This document shows, piece after piece, positions 46,157 to 55,797 of a stretch of DNA of 64,000 nt. This DNA comes from Mesorhizobium sp. YC-39. Its GTDB lineage: Bacteria; Pseudomonadota; Alphaproteobacteria; Rhizobiales; Rhizobiaceae. The notes under the pieces are model-generated. The model did not search any database, had not been told where the DNA came from, and saw nothing but the letters and a program-made list of their open reading frames with translations. The translations under genes were made by a program, and so were the position numbers. The stretch covers positions 752,501 to 816,500 of the forward strand of contig NZ_JAOWPS010000002.1 in NCBI RefSeq assembly GCF_025753795.1. The letters run 5' to 3'. Position 1 is the stretch's first letter. The number at the start of each line of letters is the position of its first letter.

Positions 46157-47023
46157 ATGGCAACCCTGCGTCAAACCATGAATTCTGCTGGAGAAGAGTT
46201 GCGCACCATCATTGTCACCGGCGCCTCTTCCGGGATAGGCGCTTATTGCGCCCGGGCGCTGAAGGCGGACGGCTGGCGGGTGTTCGCTACGGCGCGCAAG
46301 CCTGATGACATCGCTGCCCTCGAGGCCGACGGCATCGAGGCCTTCTATCTGGACTACCGCGAAGCCGAATCGATCGAGGCCCTGGTGGCGTCGGTGCTGG
46401 AGCGTGCGGGCGGGAGGCTCGATGCCCTGTTCAACAACGGCGCCTATGGACAGCCCGGCGCCGTCGAGGATCTGCCGGTTGCGGCGCTCAGAGAGCAATT
46501 CGAGGCCAATGTGTTCGGCTGGCATGACCTCACCCGCCGTGTCATCCCGGTGATGCGTCGCCAGGGCCATGGCCGTCTCGTTCATTGCTCCTCGATCCTC
46601 GGCCTGACACCGCTGCGCTTTCGCGGCGCCTATGCGGCATCCAAGCATGCGATCGAAGGGCTGATGCTGTGCATGCACCAGGAGCTGCAGGGCAGCGGCA
46701 TTCATGTCTCGCTGATCGAGCCTGGGCCGGTGAAATCGAAGATCGCCAGCAATGGCCTTGTTTGGTTCCTGAAGAACATCGACCACGAGAACTCCGTCCA
46801 CCGCCTCGCCTACGCGGCGCAACTGGAGAGGCTGCGGGCCGGCGGCAGCACGTCACGCCTGAAACCCGGTCCGGAAGTGGTTTATGCGGCCCTGCGCCAT
46901 GCACTTCTGTCGCGGCGCCCGCGCCCGCACTATGTGGTAACGGTGCCGGCCAGGATTGGCGTCGTCCTCAAACGTATCCTGCCGGCATCGATGCTCTACC
47001 GCCTGCTTGCCAAACGCGCTTGA
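46157..47023 (+). CDS. Short-chain dehydrogenase/reductase
   Basis: 288 residues from the ATG at 46157 (MATLRQTMNSAGEEL); MNSAGEEL is an alternative start. Classical SDR: GASSGIG in the nucleotide-binding motif, FNNGAYG (NNAG variant), catalytic Ser in VHCSSILG and YAASKHAIEG (Tyr-xxx-Lys). NAD(P)(H)-dependent, cytosolic; substrate unknown. A C-terminal extension (RRPRPHYVVTVPARIG) is typical of one SDR subgroup. HIG1 follows 25 bp later. Confidence 0.93.
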   Translation: MATLRQTMNSAGEELRTIIVTGASSGIGAYCARALKADGWRVFATARKPDDIAALEADGIEAFYLDYREAESIEALVASVLERAGGRLDALFNNGAYGQPGAVEDLPVAALREQFEANVFGWHDLTRRVIPVMRRQGHGRLVHCSSILGLTPLRFRGAYAASKHAIEGLMLCMHQELQGSGIHVSLIEPGPVKSKIASNGLVWFLKNIDHENSVHRLAYAAQLERLRAGGSTSRLKPGPEVVYAALRHALLSRRPRPHYVVTVPARIGVVLKRILPASMLYRLLAKRA

Positions 47024-47048
47024 ACGCAATCGAAACTGGAAACACACT

Positions 47049-47240
47049 ATGGCAACCGTCTTCAATGTCCTCGCCATTCTCGTCATGGTCGCCGTGGTGA
47101 TCGTGCTCATCCGTGGCCTCATCAACATGATGCGCGGCGGCGACGGCATGACCTCCAACAAGCTGATGCAGGCGCGCGTGCTGTTGCAGTTCGTGGCATT
47201 GGTGCTGATCATGCTGGCCGTTTGGTTTACCCGCAAATAA
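47049..47240 (+). CDS. HIG1-domain twin-transmembrane protein
   Basis: 63 residues from the ATG at 47049 (MATVFNVLAILVMVAV). Two helices flank a basic loop GGDGMTSNKLMQARVLLQ, the HIG1 pattern (hypoxia-induced gene 1) of small alphaproteobacterial inner-membrane proteins related to respiratory supercomplex factors. It sits 25 bp after the SDR gene and 28 bp before the cobalamin adenosyltransferase gene, so the three may share a transcript. Confidence 0.85.
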   Translation: MATVFNVLAILVMVAVVIVLIRGLINMMRGGDGMTSNKLMQARVLLQFVALVLIMLAVWFTRK

Positions 47241-47268
47241 GGCGACCAGCGAGTTCGGGAGGCAGGGC

Positions 47269-47850
47269 GTGGTCAAGCTCAACAAGATCTATACGCGTAC
47301 CGGCGACGACGGCACCACCGGCCTCGGCACCGGCGAACGGCGGCTGAAATCCGATCTGCGTGTCGATGCCTATGGTACGGTCGACGAGGCCAATGCCTGT
47401 ATTGGCATGGCCCGCCTCCACACCGCGACGACGCATCCATCGATCGACGCGATGCTTTCCCGCATCCAGAACGACCTTTTCGACCTCGGCGCCGATCTGG
47501 CTGTACCCGACGACGGCAAGCCGCTCGGCTATGAGCCGCTGCGCATCACAGCTGTGCAGACCGACCGTATCGAAAAGGACATTGACCTTCTCAACAAGGA
47601 ACTGCAGCCGCTCAAATCCTTCGTGCTCAATGGCGGCACGCCGGCCGCGGCCAGCCTTCACCTCGCCCGCACCGTGGCGCGGCGCGCCGAGCGCATCATG
47701 GTGGCTTTGGCCCAGGATCCGCACGAACACGTCAACCGCGAGGGGATAAAATACATCAACCGCGTATCGGACTTTCTGTTCGTCGCCGCCCGTGCGGTCA
47801 ATGACAATGGAAACGCCGACGTGCTATGGGTTCCCGGCAAGAACCGCTGA
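47269..47850 (+). CDS. Cob(I)alamin adenosyltransferase, PduO/MMAB type
   Basis: It makes adenosylcobalamin from cob(I)alamin and ATP. 193 residues from a GTG at 47269 (MVKLNKIYTRTGDDGTTGLG), the N-terminal ATP-binding motif of the PduO family. RVDAYGTVDEANACIG and ARRAERIMVAL follow as in human MMAB. The start is preceded by GGGAGG. Upstream HIG1 and downstream rhomboid are on the same strand, with gaps of 28 and 25 bp. Confidence 0.94.
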   Translation: MVKLNKIYTRTGDDGTTGLGTGERRLKSDLRVDAYGTVDEANACIGMARLHTATTHPSIDAMLSRIQNDLFDLGADLAVPDDGKPLGYEPLRITAVQTDRIEKDIDLLNKELQPLKSFVLNGGTPAAASLHLARTVARRAERIMVALAQDPHEHVNREGIKYINRVSDFLFVAARAVNDNGNADVLWVPGKNR

Positions 47851-47875
47851 ATCCGGCAGAAAGCGGGAGGGCCCG

Positions 47876-48673
47876 ATGTTTATCCCGCTCTACGACACCA
47901 ACAAGCTGCGGCACATCAGGCTGCAATATGTCACGATCGGGCTGATCGCGCTCAACACGCTCATCTATCTTGCCACCGTGCTTGCCGGCGAGAATTTCGC
48001 GAATGCCGCGGTGCTGGGCCTCGGCTTCATTCCGTCCGTCGTTCACGACAAGGTGGAACTGGCGCCGCAGTTTGTCGTGATCCCCGAGAGCCTGAGCTAC
48101 GTCACCTATTCCTTCCTGCATGCGGATATTTTCCACCTCGGCGGCAACATGCTGTTTTTGTGGGTGTTCGGCGACAATGTCGAAGATGCGCTCGGCCACA
48201 TCCGCTATCTGATCTTTTATCTGCTTTGCGCCATCGGCGGCGCCTTCTTCCAGGGCTTGGTTGCCTGGGATTCGCAGGTGCCGTTGATCGGCGCCTCGGG
48301 CGCCATCGCCGGCGTCGTCGCCGCCTATCTGATCCTCTACCCCAGGGTAAAGGTATGGGTGCTGGCCTTTGCCCGCATTCCGTTGCGCATCCCGGCCTTC
48401 ATCCCGCTCATCCTGTGGATCATCTTCCAGATCGTGATGTTCGCCGCCGGCGGCGAGGACCAGGTTTCCTGGGCCTGCCATGTCGGCGGTATCATCGCCG
48501 GGGCCGTGCTGGTGCTGATTCTGCGCAGACGCGGCGTGCCGCTGCTTGCGGCGGCGGACGAAGGCCCCGCGCTGGTCCCTGGCCAGACGCCGGTTTCCGC
48601 TGAGCCAGTCGCCAGCGAGCCGCCGGCAGCGCAGCCAGCACCGCGCTGGGGCCGCGCGTCGGCTCCGGACTGA
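47876..48673 (+). CDS. Rhomboid family intramembrane serine protease
   Basis: 265 residues from the ATG at 47876 (MFIPLYDTNKLRHIR). Six membrane helices; the catalytic pair is Ser-141 in GASGAIAG and His-202 in CHVGG; LHADIFHLGGNMLFLWVFGDNVED holds the conserved H-x-x-x-N of helix 2. It cleaves membrane proteins within the bilayer. A C-terminal tail rich in Ala, Pro and Glu (cytosolic) is not conserved. Substrate unknown. Confidence 0.95.
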   Translation: MFIPLYDTNKLRHIRLQYVTIGLIALNTLIYLATVLAGENFANAAVLGLGFIPSVVHDKVELAPQFVVIPESLSYVTYSFLHADIFHLGGNMLFLWVFGDNVEDALGHIRYLIFYLLCAIGGAFFQGLVAWDSQVPLIGASGAIAGVVAAYLILYPRVKVWVLAFARIPLRIPAFIPLILWIIFQIVMFAAGGEDQVSWACHVGGIIAGAVLVLILRRRGVPLLAAADEGPALVPGQTPVSAEPVASEPPAAQPAPRWGRASAPD

Positions 48674-48845
48674 ACCGATTTGAGTGGCTGGCGGATATTG
48701 ACGTGCAGGTTTGTCGCAACTACGGAAGCGCCATTGTTAGGCGTTTGGAGAGCAGAATTCCGTCCCAAATGTCGGCTTTCGACAATTCTGCAGAGGCGCA
48801 GGCTGATATAGCGCGCCCAACTATCTCAAGAGAGGTGACAGGCAA

Positions 48846-49595
48846 ATGAAGATCCTTGTGCCCGTGAAGCGGGTTGTGGATGCGAATGTGAAGGTTCGCG
48901 TGAAGGCTGACGGCTCGGCGGTGGAACTGGCCAACGTCAAGATGGCGATGAACCCGTTCGACGAGATCGCGGTCGAAGAGGCGATCCGGCTGAAGGAAGC
49001 CGGCAAGGCCGAAGAGATCATCGTCGTTTCGATCGGACCGCAGCAGGCGCAAGAGACCCTGCGCACCGCGCTCGCCATGGGCGCCGACCGCGCCATCCTG
49101 GTCAAGACCGACGAGCAGACCGAGCCGCTCGGCGTCGCCAAGGTGCTGAAGGGCGTCGTTGAGGCGGAGCAGCCCGGCCTCGTCATCCTCGGCAAGCAGG
49201 CGATCGACGATGACTCGAACCAGACCGGCCAGATGCTGGCCGCACTTCTCGGCTGGGCGCAGGGCACCTTCGCCTCCAAGGTCGTGCTCGACGGCGACAA
49301 GGCCAAGGTGACGCGCGAAGTCGATGGCGGCCTGCAGACTGTGGAGCTGAAGATGCCGGCGATCGTCACCGCCGATCTGCGTCTCAACCAGCCGCGCTAT
49401 GCCTCGCTGCCCAACATCATGAAAGCCAAGAAGAAGCAGCTCGACGAAAAATCGCCCGCCGACTACGGCGCCGACGTCAAGCCGCGGCTTAAGGTGATCA
49501 AGACCGAGGAGCCTGGTGGCCGCAAGGCGGGCGTCAAGGTCAAGAGCGTCGCCGAACTGGTCGACAAGCTGAAGAACGAAGCCGGCGTGCTGTAA
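48846..49595 (+). CDS. etfB: Electron transfer flavoprotein beta subunit
   Basis: 249 residues. It and EtfA form the soluble ETF heterodimer that accepts electrons from acyl-CoA dehydrogenases and passes them to ETF:quinone oxidoreductase. The N-terminus [17 protein letters not shown] and the signature [12 protein letters not shown] and [18 protein letters not shown] are those of housekeeping EtfB, not the nitrogen-fixation FixA. The start is preceded by GAGGTGACAGG. 24 bp before etfA. Confidence 0.97.
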   Translation: MKILVPVKRVVDANVKVRVKADGSAVELANVKMAMNPFDEIAVEEAIRLKEAGKAEEIIVVSIGPQQAQETLRTALAMGADRAILVKTDEQTEPLGVAKVLKGVVEAEQPGLVILGKQAIDDDSNQTGQMLAALLGWAQGTFASKVVLDGDKAKVTREVDGGLQTVELKMPAIVTADLRLNQPRYASLPNIMKAKKKQLDEKSPADYGADVKPRLKVIKTEEPGGRKAGVKVKSVAELVDKLKNEAGVL

Positions 49596-49619
49596 GCGAT
49601 CGGGAAAGGAACAAGAAAA

Positions 49620-50549
49620 ATGACAATTCTCCTCATCGCAGAACACGACAATTCAACGCTTTCCGATCAGACCGCCAAGGCGCTGTCGGCAGCGCTTCAG
49701 ATCGGCTCGGACGTGCATGTGCTGGTGGCCGGCAAGGGCGCCAAGCCAGCAGCGGACGCCGCCGCCAAGCTCAAGGGCGTCAGCAAGGTGCTGTTGGCCG
49801 ACGCTGACGAACTCACCGAGCGCCTCGCAGAACCGCTGGCGGCGCTGGTTGTTTCCCTGGCCGGCTCCTACGACACCATCATCGCGCCGGCGACGTCGTC
49901 GGGCAAGAATGTCGCGCCGCGCGTGGCGGCACTCCTCGATATCGCGCAGGTGTCCGAAATCATCGAAGTGGTCTCGCCAGACACGTTCAAGCGACCGATC
50001 TATGCCGGCAACGCCATCCAGACGGTGCAGTCGAGCGACGCCAAGAAGGTGATCACCGTGCGTACTGCTTCCTTCCAGGCAGCGCCCGAAGGCGGTTCCG
50101 CCGCGGTCGAGACCATCAAGGCAGCGGCCAATCCGGACCTGTCCTCCTTCGTCGAGAACAAGCTGTCGGAGACCGACCGTCCGGAGCTGACTTCGGCCAA
50201 GATCATCATCTCGGGTGGTCGTGCGCTGGGCTCGGCGGAAAAATTCCAGGAGGTCATCCTGCCGGTCGCCGACAAGCTCGGTGCCGCCGTCGGCGCCAGC
50301 CGCGCCGCCGTCGACGCCGGCTATGCGCCGAACGACTGGCAGGTCGGCCAGACTGGCAAGGTCGTGGCCCCCGATCTCTACATCGCCGTCGGCATCTCCG
50401 GCGCCATCCAGCACCTTGCCGGCATGAAGGATTCCAAGGTCATCGTCGCCATCAACAAGGACGAGGAAGCCCCGATCTTCCAGGTTGCGGACTACGGCCT
50501 TGTCGGCGATCTCTTCGTCATTCTGCCGGAACTGCAAAAGGCGCTTTGA
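49620..50549 (+). CDS. etfA: Electron transfer flavoprotein alpha subunit
   Basis: 309 residues. The C-terminal FAD-binding domain shows [34 protein letters not shown] and [17 protein letters not shown], the ETF-alpha signature. Partner of EtfB, 24 bp upstream. A strong terminator follows, which separates the pair from the dehydrogenase gene downstream, though the three enzymes act in the same fatty acid and butyrate pathway. Confidence 0.97.
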   Translation: MTILLIAEHDNSTLSDQTAKALSAALQIGSDVHVLVAGKGAKPAADAAAKLKGVSKVLLADADELTERLAEPLAALVVSLAGSYDTIIAPATSSGKNVAPRVAALLDIAQVSEIIEVVSPDTFKRPIYAGNAIQTVQSSDAKKVITVRTASFQAAPEGGSAAVETIKAAANPDLSSFVENKLSETDRPELTSAKIIISGGRALGSAEKFQEVILPVADKLGAAVGASRAAVDAGYAPNDWQVGQTGKVVAPDLYIAVGISGAIQHLAGMKDSKVIVAINKDEEAPIFQVADYGLVGDLFVILPELQKAL

Positions 50550-50580
50550 CGCTTTCTGCCAAAGCGTATTAAATTGTGAA

Positions 50581-50616
50581 GGGTGGGGTAGACGAAGCTG
50601 CCCCGCCCTTTTAGTT
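50581..50616 (+). terminator. Terminator of etfBA
   Basis: Stem GGGTGGGG/CCCCGCCC (one G-T pair) with a 12-nt loop at 50581-50608, then TTTTAGTTT. 32 bp past etfA and 52 bp before the next start codon. Confidence 0.85.
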
Positions 50617-50667
50617 TGCACCGCACAAAAAGCAGGCCGCAAAGGCCTTTTCGACGGGATCGGTGTA

Positions 50668-51541
<874 letters not shown>

Positions 51542-51546
<5 letters not shown>

Positions 51547-51648
51547 AGCGACGCGCGGCCACTCGAACGCGCAAAGCTACGCACGCGCCATACGAGTATC
51601 CAAGCGTCGTGCTTTCCAGAAATCGATTTCGATTTTCGGAGTGATGCG
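51542..51648. repeat. Mosaic palindromic element (GTTAGAGCG type, degenerate copy 2)
   Basis: It aligns with the reverse complement of 39724-39828 over ~105 bp: both begin GTTAGAGCGACG and end with CGTGCTTTCC ... GATTTTCGG ... GATGCG. Within the last 43 bp only about seven bases differ. The right arm of the first palindrome is lost here. It begins inside the dehydrogenase stop codon and fills the gap to nrsF. Confidence 0.75.
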
Positions 51649-51660
51649 TTTGCCGTGCGC

Positions 51661-52299
51661 CTACCAGCGCACGAAAAGCCGCCCGCCGAGCGCACCGAGC
51701 CCGGCAAGGACGGCAATCGCGATCGAGTACCAGGTGGCGACGAAAAGCGGCGAATCGTCGAAACAATGCGCCGCATAGAAAGTCGCCGCCAGCCCGCCGG
51801 CGAGCAGGCCCGCCACCGTCCCGGCAAGCACCGGCCGCGTCGGTGCGCCGTAACGTAGCATCCAGAGGAAGATAGCCAGCGGGCCGATGCCGATCAGCGG
51901 GATGAAGCCCATGCAAATCATCATGTTGCTGCCGACAAGGCGCGTGCCCCAATCGGCCTCGGGCACGGCGAAGAGCTCCAGAACCACCGCGACCAGCACA
52001 AGCAGCGGCGCCGCGATCATCCAGGCCGCCGCCTTGCCTGTCGACGCCCCGGGCGTCGACAGCGCTCGGATCAGGGCAAAGGCGGTGGCGGCAAGCACGA
52101 TGGTGAAGACGAATTTCGACAGGAAGCGCATCGTGTGCATGGCTATCATGATGTCGGGACGCGGACCGATGGTGAGCCAGAAAACCACCGCAGCGATCAC
52201 CGCCGCGGCAGCCGCGGCCAGCCACCAGGCCGAGCGCAGCGGCATCGCCTTGCTGCTTGCGTCAGCGTCCAATGCCTTGATGAGATCCTCGGTCCTCAT
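51661..52299 (-). CDS. nrsF: NrsF (DUF1109) family anti-sigma factor
   Basis: 212 residues from the ATG at 52299 (MRTEDLIKALDADASSK), six membrane helices. The conserved cysteine stretch of the family is MMICMGFIPLIGIGPLAIF and AAHCFDD. In Caulobacter, NrsF holds SigF at the membrane and releases it under heavy-metal or redox stress, through conserved cysteines. Its ATG lies one base after the sigma gene stop codon (TGACATG), so the two are co-translated. Confidence 0.9.
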   Translation of the reverse strand: MRTEDLIKALDADASSKAMPLRSAWWLAAAAAAVIAAVVFWLTIGPRPDIMIAMHTMRFLSKFVFTIVLAATAFALIRALSTPGASTGKAAAWMIAAPLLVLVAVVLELFAVPEADWGTRLVGSNMMICMGFIPLIGIGPLAIFLWMLRYGAPTRPVLAGTVAGLLAGGLAATFYAAHCFDDSPLFVATWYSIAIAVLAGLGALGGRLFVRW

Positions 52300-52300
52300 G

Positions 52301-52837
52301 TCATTCCCGCCCGAATCGCTTGGCGATTGCGGCAAGCCCGCGATGCAGCGACACGCGCACGGCCGTCTCGCTGATGCCGAACTTCGCTGCCGTCTCGCCG
52401 ATGGAACGGCCTTCGACCGACACGGCCGAAACCACTGAACGCTGCGCCGGCGGCAGGCCGTCCAGCGCCCGGTTGATGTCGCGCTCGCTGACCGTCTCGG
52501 TCTCCGGTTCGGCGAATGTCTCGGCAATCTCGTCGATTTCGATCTCGATGCGCCGCCCACGCCGCCGGAAGGCGTCGATCAGCTTGAAACGCGCTATCGC
52601 ATAGACCCAGGGCAAGACCGGTGCATCCTGGCGCCAGGTATGCCGTTTCACATGAATGGCCAGCAAGGTTTCCTGCACGACATCCTCGGGGTCGACCCCG
52701 CCCTGTACGATCTTGCGCCTGACAAAACCGCGAACGAGAGCCGCCGTCCGGTGCAGAAAATCGGCATAGGCCCTTTCATCTCCTCCGATCGCAGCCCGCA
52801 GCAGCCGGGAGAGTTCGGCCTCGTCCTTGCCGGTCAC
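52301..52837 (-). CDS. sigF: ECF sigma factor, SigF/NrsF type
   Basis: 178 residues from a GTG at 52837 (MTGKDEAELSRLLRAA) with GGGGAG upstream. Sigma region 2 shows DVVQETLLAIHVKRHTW and WVYAIARFKLIDAFRRRGRR; region 4 has LPPAQRSVVSAVSVEGRSIGETAAKFGISETAVRVSLHRGL. With NrsF it should respond to metal or oxidative stress. A GTAACA-16 bp-CGAACA motif upstream suggests autoregulation. The usual target genes (DUF692, DUF2063, DUF2282, DoxX) are not adjacent. Confidence 0.93.
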   Translation of the reverse strand: MTGKDEAELSRLLRAAIGGDERAYADFLHRTAALVRGFVRRKIVQGGVDPEDVVQETLLAIHVKRHTWRQDAPVLPWVYAIARFKLIDAFRRRGRRIEIEIDEIAETFAEPETETVSERDINRALDGLPPAQRSVVSAVSVEGRSIGETAAKFGISETAVRVSLHRGLAAIAKRFGRE

Positions 52838-52854
52838 AAGAGTTCACTCCCCGA

Positions 52855-52882
52855 TGTTCGCGCCTCGGCGCTGATTTGTTAC
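52855..52882 (-). promoter_or_regulatory. Candidate SigF-type autoregulatory promoter
   Basis: On the minus strand GTAACA (52877-52882), a 16-bp spacer and CGAACA (52855-52860) match the GTAACC-16-CGAA pattern I recall for Caulobacter SigF. The distance to the GTG start is only ~17 bp, so the leader would be very short, partly overlapping the ribosome binding site. Confidence 0.45.
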
Positions 52883-52969
52883 GTGGCCAGCGAAATAATG
52901 TCCAAGCCAAAGTAGGGAGCGTCACGAAAGTTTGCGGCCCGGCGACCGATTGAAGCAGCCTCTCAATGT

Positions 52970-52984
52970 TGACTATGATATTCA
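52970..52984 (+). promoter_or_regulatory. Candidate iron-responsive operator upstream of fbpA
   Basis: TGA, nine bases, TCA (TGACTATGATATTCA) fits the IRO box bound by RirA in rhizobia. It lies 58 bp before the start codon of the iron-binding protein gene, in the expected promoter. The pattern is short, so chance is possible. Confidence 0.5.
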
Positions 52985-53042
52985 GGTATTGCTAGGTGCG
53001 GCCGTACCAATTCAGAAACCACCAAGAGCGAGGACGACGCCC

Positions 53043-54047
53043 ATGAAATCTGCCCTTTCCACCCTTGCCGGCGCCGCGCTGGCGATCGGCCTGATCGTCG
53101 GCCCGACCTTAGCCGCGGATGACGGCATCGTCGTCTACAACGCCCAGCATGAGAGCCTGGCCAAGGAATGGGCCGAGGGCTTCACCAAGGAAACCGGCAT
53201 CAAGGTCACGCTGCGCAATGGCGGCGACAGCGACTTCTCCAACCAGATCGTCGCCGAAGGCGCTGCCTCGCCGGCCGATGTGTTCCTGACCGAAAATTCG
53301 CCAGCCATGGCCCTGGTCGAAGCATCAGGCCTGTTCGCGCCTGTCGATGCCGACACGCTGGCGCAGGTCCCGCAGGAATATCAGCCGACCACCGGCAAAT
53401 GGGTCGGCGTTGCCGCCCGCAGCACCGTCTTTGCCTACAACAAGACCAAGCTTAACGCCGACCAGTTGCCCAAATCGCTGCTCGATCTTGCCGATCCGAG
53501 CTGGAAGGGCCGCTGGGCCGCCTCCCCCTCCGGTGCCGATTTTCAGGCGATCGTCAGCGCCCTCTTGGAGCTCAAGGGCGAAGCCGCCACGGCTGACTGG
53601 CTGAAGGTGATGAAAGAGAATTTCACCGCTTACAAGGGCAATGGCACGGTGATGAAGGCGGTCAATGCCGGCGAGATCGAAGGCGGCGTGATCTACCACT
53701 ATTACTATTTCGGTGATCAGGCCAAGACCGGCGAGAACAGCAAGAACGTTGAGATGCACTATTTCAAGAACCAGGATCCGGGCGCTTTCGTCTCGATTTC
53801 CGGTGGTGGCGTACTGGCCTCCAGCAAGCATCCGAAGGAAGCCCAGGCGTTCCTGAAGTGGGTGACCGGCAAGGGCGGCCAGAACGTGCTGAAGACCGGC
53901 ACATCCTATGAGTACGCCGTCGGCAAGGGCGCGGAGTCCAATCCCAAGCTGGTGCCGCTGGCCGATCTGCAGGCGCCAAAGGTCGATCCGGCGAAGCTGA
54001 ATTCCAAGAAGGTGACCGATCTGATGACGGCAGCCGGCTTGCTTTAG
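53043..54047 (+). CDS. fbpA: Iron(III) ABC transporter periplasmic binding protein
   Basis: 334 residues from the ATG at 53043. Signal peptide (LAGAALAIGLIVGPTLAAD) then VVYNAQHESLAKEWAEGF and FLTENSPAMALVEASG, the FbpA/FutA pattern. The iron-ligand tyrosines lie in VIYHYYYFGDQ. It binds ferric iron in the periplasm and hands it to the FbpBC transporter encoded next. A candidate iron-responsive operator lies upstream, and a terminator separates it from the permease gene. Confidence 0.92.
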   Translation: MKSALSTLAGAALAIGLIVGPTLAADDGIVVYNAQHESLAKEWAEGFTKETGIKVTLRNGGDSDFSNQIVAEGAASPADVFLTENSPAMALVEASGLFAPVDADTLAQVPQEYQPTTGKWVGVAARSTVFAYNKTKLNADQLPKSLLDLADPSWKGRWAASPSGADFQAIVSALLELKGEAATADWLKVMKENFTAYKGNGTVMKAVNAGEIEGGVIYHYYYFGDQAKTGENSKNVEMHYFKNQDPGAFVSISGGGVLASSKHPKEAQAFLKWVTGKGGQNVLKTGTSYEYAVGKGAESNPKLVPLADLQAPKVDPAKLNSKKVTDLMTAAGLL

Positions 54048-54078
54048 CCGGCATTCGTCCTAAAAGGGCAACCGACTG

Positions 54079-54122
54079 GCGCTCCTGCGGGAATTCGCTT
54101 TCCGCAGGGGCGCTCTATTTTT
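54079..54122 (+). terminator. Attenuator-like terminator between fbpA and fbpB
   Basis: 12-bp stem GCGCTCCTGCGG / CCGCAGGGGCGC (one G-T pair) with an 11-nt loop, followed by TCTATTTTT ending 4 bp before the fbpB start codon. It should let most transcripts stop after fbpA, giving excess binding protein. Confidence 0.85.
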
Positions 54123-54126
54123 CGAG

Positions 54127-55797
54127 ATGGCATTCGTCGATGACGACAGACTGCATTTCCGGCCGCGTTTGCGGTTCCTTCGACCGCTGCCGCCGGCAGG
54201 CAACGACACGGCGTCCGGCCTGATGCTGCCTGCGGCCGATCTTGCCCGCCCAGGCTTGCCGGCCGCCCGGTCGGCCCGACTTCGGTCCTCATCCTGGATC
54301 CTGCTGGCCGCCGTCCTCGTCTCGCTGTTTGCGCTGCTGCCGCTTGCCTTCATCGTCTGGGTCGCGGTGCAGACCGGCTGGGAAACCGTAGCGACGCTGG
54401 TCTTCCGGCCGCGTGTCGGCGAGCTTCTGGTCAACACCCTCCTTTTGGTGGTGCTGGCCGTTCCGATCTCGATCGTGCTGTCGGTCGCGCTGGCCTGGCT
54501 GACCGAACGCTCGGACCTGCCCGGCGCCCGTTTATGGGCCTGGCTCTCGGTGGCGCCGCTCGCCATTCCAGCCTTCGTCCATTCCTATGCCTGGATCACC
54601 CTGGTGCCGGGATTGCACGGCCTGTGGGCCGGCGTTCTGGTTTCGGTCATCGCCTATTTCCCGTTCCTCTATCTGCCGGTGGCGGCGGCACTGCGCCGGC
54701 TCGACCCCGCTCTCGAAGACACCGCAGCAGCCCTCGGCCTCGGCCCGTGGCGCGTGTTCACCCGCGTTGTGCTGCCGCAGCTCAGGCTCGCCATCTGTGG
54801 CGGTTCGCTGCTGGTCGGCCTGCACCTGCTTGCCGAATACGGCCTCTACGTGTTCATCCGCTTCGATACCTTCACCACGGCGATCGTCGACCAGTTCCAG
54901 TCGACCTTCAATGGTCCCGCCGCCAACATGCTGGCCGCCGTGCTGGTGACCTGCTGCTTCGTCCTGCTTGGGCTGGAAGTGCTGGTGCGCGGCGAGGAGC
55001 GCTATGCCCGCGTCGGCTCGGGCGCAGCGCGCCAGCAGCAGCGCACACGGCTCGGCCGCGCCACGCTCCCTTGCTTGGCTCTGCCGGTGATCACCACGCT
55101 ACTGGCGCTTGGCGTGCCGTTTATCACCATAGGCCGCTGGCTGATCGCCGGCGGCGCCGATGTCTGGCGCCTCGACGAGATCGGCCTGGCGCTCGGCCAG
55201 ACCCTGTTCCTGGCGCTCGCGGGCGCCTTGCTCGCCACCGTCGCCGCCATGCCGATGGCCTGGATCTCGATCCGCGCGCCGGGGCCGCTGCAGCGGATTC
55301 TGGAGGGCTGCAACTACATCGTCGGTTCGCTGCCCGGCGTCGTCGTGGCGCTGGCGCTGGTGACCATCACCGTGCGCATCGCCCTGCCGCTCTACCAGAC
55401 CCTGTTCACCATCCTTGTCGCCTATGCGCTGATGTTCCTGCCGCGTGCCCTGATTAGCCTCAGGGCCTCGATCGCGCAGGCGCCGGTCGAGCTTGAACGT
55501 GCTGCCGCCAGCCTCGGCCGGCCGCCGCTCAAGGCGTTGTGGTCGACGACGATCCGCCTGTCGGCGCCAGGTGCGGCGGCGGGCATGGCGCTGGTGGCGC
55601 TTGGCATCATGAACGAACTGACCGCCACGCAGATGCTGGCACCGAACGGCACCCGCACGCTGGCGATGGCGTTCTGGTCCTACAGCGGCGAGATCGACTA
55701 TGCGTCGGCCGCACCCTACGCCTTCATCATGGTGGCGATGTCGCTGCCGCTCACCTGGCTGCTCTATGTCCAGTCGAAGCGGATGGCCGGACGATGA
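54127..55797 (+). CDS. fbpB: Iron(III) ABC transporter permease (fused, two domains)
   Basis: 556 residues with 12 or so helices in two binding-protein-dependent permease domains, a fusion typical of FbpB. The cytoplasmic EAA loops are [20 protein letters not shown] and [20 protein letters not shown]. The start at 54127 ([11 protein letters not shown]) directly follows the terminator U-tract and has almost no ribosome binding site, so an internal start (MLPAADL, 54223) is possible. Its stop codon overlaps fbpC. Confidence 0.92.
   Translation: MAFVDDDRLHFRPRLRFLRPLPPAGNDTASGLMLPAADLARPGLPAARSARLRSSSWILLAAVLVSLFALLPLAFIVWVAVQTGWETVATLVFRPRVGELLVNTLLLVVLAVPISIVLSVALAWLTERSDLPGARLWAWLSVAPLAIPAFVHSYAWITLVPGLHGLWAGVLVSVIAYFPFLYLPVAAALRRLDPALEDTAAALGLGPWRVFTRVVLPQLRLAICGGSLLVGLHLLAEYGLYVFIRFDTFTTAIVDQFQSTFNGPAANMLAAVLVTCCFVLLGLEVLVRGEERYARVGSGAARQQQRTRLGRATLPCLALPVITTLLALGVPFITIGRWLIAGGADVWRLDEIGLALGQTLFLALAGALLATVAAMPMAWISIRAPGPLQRILEGCNYIVGSLPGVVVALALVTITVRIALPLYQTLFTILVAYALMFLPRALISLRASIAQAPVELERAAASLGRPPLKALWSTTIRLSAPGAAAGMALVALGIMNELTATQMLAPNGTRTLAMAFWSYSGEIDYASAAPYAFIMVAMSLPLTWLLYVQSKRMAGR

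Noticed and set aside
47241..47268. Cobalamin riboswitch before the adenosyltransferase gene
   Set aside because: The gap to the HIG1-type gene is 28 bp, too short for the element.
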